Assembly (NCBI GenBank): GCA_040218575.1
Contig: JAVJRE010000002.1
Span: 124,001 to 188,000, forward strand
DNA length: 64,000 bases
From: Alphaproteobacteria bacterium
GTDB lineage: Bacteria; Pseudomonadota; Alphaproteobacteria; JAVJRE01
Direction of reading: 5' to 3'
The translations under genes were made by a program, and so were the position numbers. The notes below the pieces were generated by a model, which was given only the letters and a program-made list of their open reading frames with translations, made no database searches and was not told the origin of the DNA. Numbering within the stretch: the stretch's first letter is position 1; every line of letters starts with the position of its first letter. Below are positions 57,354 to 64,000 of the stretch, one piece after another.

Positions 57354-57943
57354 CGCTCGTCCTCCAGCCTGATCAGCCGTTGCAGCCAGGTCACCACATA
57401 CTGGCCGCCGGAGGCGACGGTTGTCAGTGCCACCACCCAGATCAGCAGCCCGATCAAAGGCGCGGTCAGCGGCGTCAGGGACGTGGCCAGGCCAAGCTCC
57501 GCCACCACCAGCACCGCCAGCACGATCTGCGTCACTGTATTGAGCTTGCTGAGCCAGATGGGAGCCATGCGCAGTTTCTGCGTCAAGGTATGAATCAGCA
57601 GAGCGCCGCCAATGATCAGAATGTCGCGCGAGACCACCAGAATGACCAGCCAGCTTGGCAGATGCCCCTGAACGCCGAGAGCGACAAAAACACCGACCAG
57701 CAGAGCCTTGTCAGCCAGCGGGTCGAGATAGGCGCCCAGATGTGTGCGCCGGTTGAAGCGCCGGGCGATATAGCCATCCACCGCGTCGCTGAGGCCGGCG
57801 GCAACCAGCAACCAGAAGGCCGGCGCAAACCGGCCATCCATCAGCAGCCAGACAATCAAAGGCACCGTCACAAGGCGGGCCAGCGTGATCACATTGGGCA
57901 AGCTGATACGGCTTCGCCGGGCGCGAACGCCGGTCGCGGTCAT
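57350..57943 (-). CDS. CDP-alcohol phosphatidyltransferase (PgsA-like)
   Basis: A 197-residue membrane enzyme. The family signature D-G-x2-A-R-x8-G-x3-D-x3-D is seen in SDAVDGYIARRFN and THLGAYLDPLADKAL. Five to six hydrophobic helices follow. It transfers a phosphatidyl group to an alcohol, most likely glycerol-3-phosphate (PgsA) or phosphatidylglycerol (cardiolipin type). Start MTATGVRARRSRIS at 57943 is close to the family N-terminus. The acceptor cannot be read from sequence alone. Confidence 0.9.
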   Translation of the reverse strand: MTATGVRARRSRISLPNVITLARLVTVPLIVWLLMDGRFAPAFWLLVAAGLSDAVDGYIARRFNRRTHLGAYLDPLADKALLVGVFVALGVQGHLPSWLVILVVSRDILIIGGALLIHTLTQKLRMAPIWLSKLNTVTQIVLAVLVVAELGLATSLTPLTAPLIGLLIWVVALTTVASGGQYVVTWLQRLIRLEDER

Positions 57944-57956
57944 GGCCGGCCACCGG

Positions 57957-59060
57957 TCACGGCGCGGCCGAACCGCGCAACGACAAGGGCCGGCGGCCGA
58001 AGGCGTCCGGCGGGCCCAGGACGATGTCGCTCTGGGCCAGGGCCAGCGCCAACTGCGCTTCGCTACCGACATAGAGGAGACGGGCTTCGGCGTCCCGCAG
58101 GCTAAAGGATTGCAGAGTGACCTGGCGCACGGCCGCCACCGCGCGCAACCGGCGCTCCATTGCCGCCCATGCGGCCAGCGTCTCAAACCGAACGGTGACC
58201 GGCAGGGTTCCACCGCTGCCCGTGCCAACAGCGACCGCCGCTTTCCACGATTCTTCCGCCGCCCGCACAACCCGCGACACGGCCCGGTCATAGGCCGCGG
58301 CCAATCCCGCCCTGTCGCCGGCGTCCACCGTATCGACGACCACATCGCCGACCTGGCCGGGGCCAAACCGGCTGATGGTCAGATGCAGCCCCGTTCCGCT
58401 CGAGCCAAAGCGCGGCGCCGCAACCACAACAAGCGTGTCGCTGGCGCCATAGCGCGCGGCAATCGCCGCCAGCCGGTCGTCATTGCCGTCCACCGCCTGA
58501 CGCGCGCTGATGGCGGCGATATCGGCCAGGTCACCAAGCGGCAATACCAGCGGCACCAGACCGTCATGGTCCTGCAATGCGGCCCAGGCATCACGCCACG
58601 GATTGGGTTCGTCCCACAGGCTGAATGCGCCGCCACTGCTAAGAACCGGCAGGACCAGCACCGGCTTGGAGGGGGTTTCGGCAAAAGCGATGGCCTCCCG
58701 CCGCAACAGGTCGCGCACGCGCGACGGGCTGAAGGACACAGTCAGGCTGGCGATATAGCGAACAGCCGAGGTTTTCTCCGACTCCACACCGAAGCTTTCC
58801 ACCAGCCCGGCAATCGACGGGTCATCGAGATGGGCCAGCCGGGCGCCGGCGCCGGAGAAGGCCAGACGGCCAATCAGCCGGAAAAACGCCTGGCGCTGAC
58901 CATCACCAAGCGCCAGCGTCTTGGCCTGATCGGCGCTGGCCGCCGTGCGGTCCACGGCCACGCCACGCACGGTGAACAGCTCATCGGCCGCCAGCACCGG
59001 CGGCGCGCCTGTCAGTAGAATAAAGGCAAGGGCCAAAAGGCCCGTCCGCCGAAGCGTCAT
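57957..59060 (-). CDS. DUF2066 family exported protein
   Basis: A 367-residue protein with a signal peptide (LLALAFILLTGAPPVLAAD) followed by VRGVAVDRTAASADQAKTLALGDGQ, the DUF2066 start. The rest is alpha/beta with VLVLPVLSSGG. The function of the family is not known. It precedes the CDP-alcohol transferase by 13 bases, in a conserved leftward cluster with the permease and hdaA, and diverges from purM, 58 bases away. Confidence 0.85.
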   Translation of the reverse strand: MTLRRTGLLALAFILLTGAPPVLAADELFTVRGVAVDRTAASADQAKTLALGDGQRQAFFRLIGRLAFSGAGARLAHLDDPSIAGLVESFGVESEKTSAVRYIASLTVSFSPSRVRDLLRREAIAFAETPSKPVLVLPVLSSGGAFSLWDEPNPWRDAWAALQDHDGLVPLVLPLGDLADIAAISARQAVDGNDDRLAAIAARYGASDTLVVVAAPRFGSSGTGLHLTISRFGPGQVGDVVVDTVDAGDRAGLAAAYDRAVSRVVRAAEESWKAAVAVGTGSGGTLPVTVRFETLAAWAAMERRLRAVAAVRQVTLQSFSLRDAEARLLYVGSEAQLALALAQSDIVLGPPDAFGRRPLSLRGSAAP

Positions 59061-59118
59061 GACGGCCAATTCCGAATCCACTAAGGTCGCGATGTCCGTG
59101 CCGCCTTTATAGACCAAA

Positions 59119-60207
59119 GTGTCCCGCCAACGCAGCCACGCCAACCGCCGCACCTACCGCCAGGCCGGGGTCGATATCGACGCCGGGCAGGCGCTGGTGG
59201 GCGAAATCGGCCCCCTGGCCGAAGCCACCCGGCGCAGCGGCAGCCTGAGCCGTCTTGGCGGATTCGGGGCATTGTTCGATCCGCGGGCGGCCGGCTTTGA
59301 TGATCCCATCCTGGTGTCGGCGACCGATGGGGTCGGCACCAAGCTGTTGCTGGCCGAGGCCGCGGAGTCGTTCAGCACCATCGGCATCGACCTGGTTGCC
59401 ATGTGCGTCAATGATCTGGTGGTGCAGGGTGCGGAGCCTCTGTTCTTTCTGGACTATTTCGCCACCGGCCGCCTGAACGTGGCGCGAGCAGCGCAGGTCA
59501 TCGCCGGCATCGCCGAAGGCTGCCGTCTGGCCGGCTGCTCGCTCGCTGGCGGTGAAACCGCCGAAATGCCCGGCATGTACGAAGGCGACCGCTTTGACCT
59601 GGCCGGCTTTGCGGTGGGTGCGGTGGAGCGCGATCATCTGCTGCCGCGCCAGGATATAGACGCCGGCGACGTGATCCTGGGTCTCGCCTCCTCCGGCGTC
59701 CACTCCAACGGCTATTCGCTTGTACGGCGAATCATCGACGATCTGGATCTGGCCCTGGACAGCCCGCCGCCTTTTGCCGCGCCGCCAGGGGCCAGCCTGG
59801 CGGAAATATTGCTGACACCGACGCGGATCTATGTGCCGACGGCGCTGGCGGCGGTGCGCGGCGGCAAGGTCAAGGCCCTGGCCCATATCACCGGCGGCGG
59901 CCTGACGGAGAATATCCCGCGGGTTCTGCCTGACGGCACAGTTGCCGACATCGACGCCCGGTCATGGCCGTGGCTGCCGGTCTTTGGCTGGCTGGCCGAG
60001 GCCGGCGGCGTGGCGGCGGTGGAAATGGCGCGGACTTTCAATTGCGGCATCGGCATGGTGGCGGTGGTGGCGGCGGCCGATGCCGACCATATGGAAACAG
60101 TCCTGCGCGGCAGCGGCGAAAGCGTATTCCGCATCGGTCGGATAAGCGCCGGCGACGGCCCGGCGACCACCCGGCTGACCCATCTTGAGGATGCATGGCG
60201 GGGCTGA
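59119..60207 (+). CDS. purM: phosphoribosylformylglycinamidine cyclo-ligase (AIR synthetase)
   Basis: A 362-residue purine enzyme of the PurM/PurL ATP-grasp-like fold. [46 protein letters not shown] and [15 protein letters not shown] are the characteristic blocks. The start is GTG at 59119. It overlaps purN by 13 bases, a standard operon. Confidence 0.97.
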   Translation: MSRQRSHANRRTYRQAGVDIDAGQALVGEIGPLAEATRRSGSLSRLGGFGALFDPRAAGFDDPILVSATDGVGTKLLLAEAAESFSTIGIDLVAMCVNDLVVQGAEPLFFLDYFATGRLNVARAAQVIAGIAEGCRLAGCSLAGGETAEMPGMYEGDRFDLAGFAVGAVERDHLLPRQDIDAGDVILGLASSGVHSNGYSLVRRIIDDLDLALDSPPPFAAPPGASLAEILLTPTRIYVPTALAAVRGGKVKALAHITGGGLTENIPRVLPDGTVADIDARSWPWLPVFGWLAEAGGVAAVEMARTFNCGIGMVAVVAAADADHMETVLRGSGESVFRIGRISAGDGPATTRLTHLEDAWRG

Positions 60208-60917
60208 CCACACCGCTCCGAACGGCGGTGCTTATTTCCGGTCGCGGCAGCAATCTGGCGGCCCTGATCAGAGCCACCGAAGCGGCGGACTTTCCGGCTG
60301 AAATCGCCTGCGTCATCTCAAGCCGGCCGGATGCGCCAGGCCTGGGCCACGGCCGCGACGCGGAAGTCGCCGCTGTCGCGCTGGATCACACGGCCTTTGC
60401 TTCGCGGGATGCTTTCGACGAGGCGGTGCAGGCCGAGCTGGACCGGCATGAGGTGGATTTCATCTGTCTGGCGGGGTTCATGCGCCTGTTCACTGCTGCT
60501 TTCGTCACACGCTGGCACAACCGGATGATCAATATTCACCCCTCGCTGCTGCCGCTCTATCCGGGCCTTCACCCGCAGGCGCAGGCGCTGGAGGACCGGG
60601 CCGCGGAGAGCGGCTGCACCGTGCACTTCGTGCGCCACGCCACGGATACAGGACCAATTATCGCCCAGGCCCGGGTGGCGATCCTGCCGGATGACGACGC
60701 CGACCGGCTGGCCGCAAGAATCCTGGCCGCGGAGCATCTGCTCTACCCGCTGGCCCTGCGTCTTGTGGCCGAAGGTCGTGTCGCCATAGCGGGCGAAACG
60801 GCACGGGTGGACGGTCGCGGGCTGGTCCTGCCGGCCGGTCTCTCCCTGGCCGATGTGCGCGTCGGCAGTGACCGGCAGCCGGCCGCCGACGCCGGCTTTT
60901 CAAGCGGCACCGGCTAG
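60195..60917 (+). CDS. purN: phosphoribosylglycinamide formyltransferase
   Basis: A 240-residue folate-dependent enzyme. The N-terminal [14 protein letters not shown] binds [18 protein letters not shown] contains the catalytic His, and [18 protein letters not shown] the Asp loop. It formylates glycinamide ribonucleotide after purM. The C-terminal 40 residues are an extra tail of low complexity. Its start lies inside the purM 3' end, so the two are co-translated. Confidence 0.96.
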   Translation: MAGLTTPLRTAVLISGRGSNLAALIRATEAADFPAEIACVISSRPDAPGLGHGRDAEVAAVALDHTAFASRDAFDEAVQAELDRHEVDFICLAGFMRLFTAAFVTRWHNRMINIHPSLLPLYPGLHPQAQALEDRAAESGCTVHFVRHATDTGPIIAQARVAILPDDDADRLAARILAAEHLLYPLALRLVAEGRVAIAGETARVDGRGLVLPAGLSLADVRVGSDRQPAADAGFSSGTG

Positions 60918-60972
60918 GCTAAGAGTCGCCGGCCCCCGAGGGGCGTATGAGCACAACCGAGGGGAGCCGGAC

Positions 60973-61101
60973 ATGAGCGCCGAGAACGACCAGCACCTTG
61001 AACCACACGTCACCATGTGGCGGGGTTTTGTTCGCCTGACCGTGTGGAGCACGGCTATCGTCGTGGTCATCCTGGCAGGAATGGCGATTTTCCTGCTGTA
61101 G
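60973..61101 (+). CDS. aa3-type cytochrome c oxidase subunit IV
   Basis: A 42-residue single-helix membrane protein. The N-terminus MSAENDQHLEPHVTMWRGF is followed by the helix VWSTAIVVVILAGMAIFLL. This matches the bacterial aa3 oxidase subunit IV family (COX4_pro_2). GGGGAGCC lies just before the ATG. It is 55 bases after purN. It is unlinked to other oxidase genes in this window. Confidence 0.85.
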   Translation: MSAENDQHLEPHVTMWRGFVRLTVWSTAIVVVILAGMAIFLL

Positions 61102-61165
61102 CGGGTATGCTGCGGCGCAGTCCGGGGTCTTTCCGCCGCGGGTCGCCGGGCGCGGCCAGGGCCGG

Positions 61166-61276
61166 TTAGCGGGCAAATGTGCCCGGCGTGAACTCAGCCG
61201 GTAAACTTGCCCGGTTTGAACTCAGCCGATAATTTCGTCCGGCTTGGACTCAGCCGGTGATTTCGTCCGGCTTGAA
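61166..61276 (-). repeat. 28-bp tandem repeat re-encoding the Ndk C-terminal tail and stop
   Basis: Four diverged copies lie at 61250-61276 (inside ndk), 61222-61248, 61194-61220 and 61166-61192, spaced exactly 28 bases. Each, read on the minus strand in its own frame, encodes a short tail and stop: [24 protein letters not shown] and FTPGTFAR, with TGA, TGA, TGA and TAA. As 28 is not a multiple of three, successive copies are in successive frames. Confidence 0.9.
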
Positions 61277-61672
61277 GAAGAAGGCGATCTCCGTTTGCGC
61301 GTTTTCCGGCGAATCCGAGCCGTGCACGGTGTTGGCCTCAATCGATTCCCCGAACTCGCGGCGGATGGTGCCGGGGGCGGCCTTGGCGGGATCGGTGGCC
61401 CCCATGATTTCGCGATTACGCTCGACCGCGTTCTCGCCCTCCAGAACCTGCACAACCACCGGTCCCGACGTCATGAACGCGCACAGATCAGCGAAAAACG
61501 GCCGCTCGCGGTGAACGCCGTAGAAGGCCTCTGCCTGGTCACGGGACATACGGATACGGCGCTGGGCGACGATGCGCAGACCGGCCCGCTCCAGCCGGGC
61601 ATTCACTTCACCGGTGATATTGCGCCGGGTGGCGTCGGGCTTGATGATCGAAAACGTACGCTGGCTGGCCAT
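61250..61672 (-). CDS. ndk: nucleoside diphosphate kinase
   Basis: The 140-residue enzyme has the Ndk pattern [13 protein letters not shown]. The phospho-acceptor His117 lies in [13 protein letters not shown], and [10 protein letters not shown] is nearby. It balances NTP pools. ATG 61672 is chosen over upstream starts because family similarity starts at [12 protein letters not shown]. Its last codons are the first copy of a 28-base tandem repeat that continues past the stop. Confidence 0.97.
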   Translation of the reverse strand: MASQRTFSIIKPDATRRNITGEVNARLERAGLRIVAQRRIRMSRDQAEAFYGVHRERPFFADLCAFMTSGPVVVQVLEGENAVERNREIMGATDPAKAAPGTIRREFGESIEANTVHGSDSPENAQTEIAFFFKPDEITG

Positions 61673-61797
61673 GGTGGCACCTGTCCTCGTGTTGCGGCCG
61701 GCAGGGGGACCGGGTGGCGGCCTTATATCGGCCGTATCCCGGGCGAACAAGGGCGGCTGGCCAGCCCGCCCGCGCCGCCAGCGGACCTGACCGGCCG

Positions 61798-63684
61798 ATG
61801 ATCGAACTGAGAGACCTCACGTTCCGCTTCGGCGAGCGGTTGCTGCTGGACCACGCCTCGGTCAGCCTCCCGGCCGGCCACAGAATCGGCTTCGTCGGTC
61901 GCAACGGCACCGGCAAGACCACGCTGCTGTCCCTGATCCTGGGCCAGATACAGCCGGAGGCCGGTGAGATCACCATGCCGCGCCGCAGTCGCATCGGCAC
62001 CGTGGCTCAGCGCCTGCCCGACCCACGGCTGACCCCGCGCGAGATGGTTCTGGCCGGCGACGCCGAGCGGGCGCGCCTGATGGCCCAGGCCGACGACCAA
62101 AGTAATCCGCTGGCGGCGGCCGATGCCCATGCCCGTCTGGTGGAGACCGGCGCCCACGCGGCACCGGCGCAGGCGGCGCGCATCCTGGCCGGCCTGGGCT
62201 TCGACGAAGCGGCACAAGCCCGGCCGCTGGCGGAGTATTCCGGCGGCTGGCGTATGCGCGCGGCGTTGGCGGCGGCGCTGTTCGCCGAGCCCGACCTGCT
62301 GCTGCTGGACGAGCCCACCAACCATCTGGACCTTGAGGCCGCCCTGTGGCTGGAGGGGCATCTGGCCCGCTATCCCCACACTGTGCTGATGGTCAGCCAC
62401 GACCGCCGTTTGCTGGAGCGGGCCACCGACCGCACCCTGCTGCTGGAGGGCGGCAAGCTGAAGCTGTATGGCGGCGGATTCTCCGTTTTCGAACGCATTC
62501 GCCGGGAAGAGCGTCTGACCGTCGGCCGCGAGGCCGAGCGGGTGGCCAAGGCAAAGGCCCATATGGAGGCCTTTGTGGAGCGCTTCCGCTACAAAGCAAG
62601 CAAGGCCCGGCAGGCGCAAAGTCGCCTGAAGGCCCTGGAAAAACTGGGCGACCCAACACCGCTGGTGGAAGCCGGCGACGTCCGCTTCGATTTTCCCCAA
62701 CCCAGACCTTTGTCGCCGCCGATCCTGGCGCTGGACGATGTCAGTGTCGGCTATGGCGGCAAGCCGGTCCTGGAACACCTGTCGTTGCGTCTGGAGCCGG
62801 ACGACCGGGTCGCCCTGCTGGGCGCCAACGGCAATGGCAAGACGACGCTGGCCCGCCTGCTGGCCGGCCAACTGGCGCCCCTGTCCGGCGAGGTCATCCG
62901 CCCCGGCAAGCTGCAGGTCGGCTATCTGGCCCAGGACGAGGCCGACAGCCTGGACGACCGCACAACAGCGGTGACCCATCTGGCGCGGCTGCGACCGCGC
63001 GACGATCCCACCCGGCTGCGCGCCCATCTCGGCCGTTTCGGCCTGACCCAGGGGCGAGCGGAAACAAAGGTGGGCAATCTGTCAGGCGGCGAGCGGGCCC
63101 GTGTTCTGCTGGCCATGGCGTCGGCGGCCGAGCCTCATCTGCTTATTTTCGACGAGCCCACCAACCATCTGGATCTGGACAGCCGCGACGCTCTGGTTCA
63201 GGCACTGAACGCCTTTGAAGGCGCGGTGGTGCTGATCAGTCATGACCCCCATCTGGTTGATCTGGTGGCCGACCGCCTGTGGCTGGTGGCCGATGGCGCG
63301 TGCCGTCCCTATGCGGACGATCTGGCGACCTATGCCCGTTCGCTGGGGCAGGTAGCGGCGGAGGGACGGCGCGACCGGTCCAGACGCAAAGCGGACAACC
63401 AGCGGGCCAAAGGGACGCCGGCCGGTGCCTCAGTCCAGGCCCTCAAACGCCAGGCGGAGACAGCGGAAACAGCGGTAAGCGCCCTTAACCGGCAGAAAAA
63501 CGAGCTGGCGGCAGCGCTGGCCGATCCCCGACACCACAGGGATGGCAGCACCATGGCGCAGTTGGCGCAGCAAGCGGCAGAGGTGTCGGCGAAACTGGCC
63601 AAGGCCGAAGCCCAGTGGCTGGCGCTGCTGGAACAGGTGGAAGCCAGAGCCGACCACACCAAGACCCTCAGCGGTCGTCGCTGA
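61798..63684 (+). CDS. ABC-F family ATPase
   Basis: A 628-residue protein with two ABC cassettes and no membrane part. First Walker A is in [13 protein letters not shown] and first signature in [13 protein letters not shown]; the second pair is [12 protein letters not shown] and [13 protein letters not shown]. The linker between them ([24 protein letters not shown]) is the P-site tRNA interaction motif of ABC-F proteins, and a C-terminal coiled coil follows. YheS/Uup-like ABC-F proteins act on stalled ribosomes. It overlaps holC by 17 bases at the 3' end. Confidence 0.93.
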   Translation: MIELRDLTFRFGERLLLDHASVSLPAGHRIGFVGRNGTGKTTLLSLILGQIQPEAGEITMPRRSRIGTVAQRLPDPRLTPREMVLAGDAERARLMAQADDQSNPLAAADAHARLVETGAHAAPAQAARILAGLGFDEAAQARPLAEYSGGWRMRAALAAALFAEPDLLLLDEPTNHLDLEAALWLEGHLARYPHTVLMVSHDRRLLERATDRTLLLEGGKLKLYGGGFSVFERIRREERLTVGREAERVAKAKAHMEAFVERFRYKASKARQAQSRLKALEKLGDPTPLVEAGDVRFDFPQPRPLSPPILALDDVSVGYGGKPVLEHLSLRLEPDDRVALLGANGNGKTTLARLLAGQLAPLSGEVIRPGKLQVGYLAQDEADSLDDRTTAVTHLARLRPRDDPTRLRAHLGRFGLTQGRAETKVGNLSGGERARVLLAMASAAEPHLLIFDEPTNHLDLDSRDALVQALNAFEGAVVLISHDPHLVDLVADRLWLVADGACRPYADDLATYARSLGQVAAEGRRDRSRRKADNQRAKGTPAGASVQALKRQAETAETAVSALNRQKNELAAALADPRHHRDGSTMAQLAQQAAEVSAKLAKAEAQWLALLEQVEARADHTKTLSGRR

Positions 63685-64000
63685 CAGACTCCCAGCCGCT
63701 GGCCGACTGGCGGTAGTACTGAACCGTCCGCCCGGCCGCGGTGCAGTCACGCCAGCGCTGGCGGGCGACGGCGACAGCGGCCTCGTCGCGGTCGTCGAAG
63801 AACTCGCAACGCAGCGCATAACCGTCCAACCGGCTGTCAGCCCCATCGGTGACAATCAGCACACTGGCCTGGTTGGGGTTTTCGTCCTCTGGCGTTATCC
63901 ACACGGGCTGCGCCGCCGCTGCGCCGTCCCGCGCCGTTCCATGGGGCAGAAACGAGTCCCGGCCATGGGTCCAGAGGGCGTGGCTGAGCGCCTCGGCACG
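63668..64000 (-). CDS. holC: DNA polymerase III chi subunit, 5' part outside the window
   Basis: A leftward frame enters from the right edge and stops at 63668, giving the C-terminal 110 residues. HGRDSFLPHGTARDG, QPVWITPEDENPNQASVLI and CEFFDDRDEAAVAVARQRW match HolC. The chi subunit links SSB to the clamp loader. The gene is cut by the window edge only, so it is likely complete in the genome. Convergent with the ABC-F gene. Confidence 0.9.
   Translation of the reverse strand, partial: RAEALSHALWTHGRDSFLPHGTARDGAAAAQPVWITPEDENPNQASVLIVTDGADSRLDGYALRCEFFDDRDEAAVAVARQRWRDCTAAGRTVQYYRQSASGWESVSDDR

Noticed and set aside
57943-58366. N-terminal extension of the CDP-alcohol phosphatidyltransferase
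   Set aside because: The extension overlaps the DUF2066 gene in another frame and has no family match; the ATG at 57943 fits the family N-terminus.

Overview
The window is high-GC bacterial DNA that reads as a chromosome segment of an alphaproteobacterium, perhaps of a Rhodospirillales-like lineage. The evidence is the adjacent divK-pleD pair, an HdaA-type short DnaA homologue, an EipB-like envelope protein, an aa3-type cytochrome oxidase subunit IV, a Pol IV with an N-terminal zinc ribbon, and possible CtrA-like TTAA sites. The genus cannot be fixed from the sequence alone. It splits into an accessory island (1 to about 23.4 kb) and a dense housekeeping region (about 23.7 to 64 kb). A tRNA-Ser(GCT) gene at 23464-23556 lies at the junction, with its 3' end facing the island.

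The island has four parts. (1) A leftward, translationally coupled phage-type replication operon (4617 down to 218): a small DUF6511-like protein, a Cas4-like PD-(D/E)XK nuclease, a D5-type primase-helicase, a RuvC-like resolvase and a DUF6362-like protein. (2) A divergent rightward two-gene unit of unknown function (4851-7122) closed by its own terminator. (3) A rightward operon with a sigma-like regulator, a RecA/AAA ATPase, a DUF669-like protein and an SF2 helicase, which runs by stop/start overlaps into a small-ORF/DUF2924/serine recombinase/HTH module (7282-13917). (4) An expanded type I restriction-modification locus (14059-23189) behind a sigma70-like promoter and a 9-bp-arm palindrome. 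It holds a solo single-TRD S-like gene, a GIY-YIG-like gene, hsdM, hsdS, a DUF3800 gene, a possible PBECR-type nuclease gene, hsdR and a YgjP-type metallopeptidase. No virion genes, tyrosine integrase, CRISPR or insertion sequence are visible; the left end of the island is outside the window.

The housekeeping region carries metC, a GST, a small two-TM protein, gatCAB, ruvX, a KefB-like antiporter, pyrB-pyrC, plsY, dprA, topA, rnr, an S41 protease, rpmG, pleD and divK. It continues with dinB, the EipB-like gene, a 2-hydroxyacid dehydrogenase, a SPOR-like protein, aspS, rnd, an M23 peptidase, sixA, an SDR, and hdaA with an AI-2E permease, a CDP-alcohol phosphatidyltransferase and a DUF2066 protein. 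It ends with purMN, cytochrome oxidase subunit IV, ndk, an ABC-F ATPase and the 3' part of holC, which runs off the right edge.

The most unusual signals are: the two-gene unknown unit in the island; the extra genes threaded through the type I RM locus; a 28-bp tandem repeat that re-encodes the Ndk C-terminal tail and stop in successive reading frames; a PlsY whose second conserved motif is split by about 45 residues; and nested inverted repeats inside the start of the RuvC-like gene.
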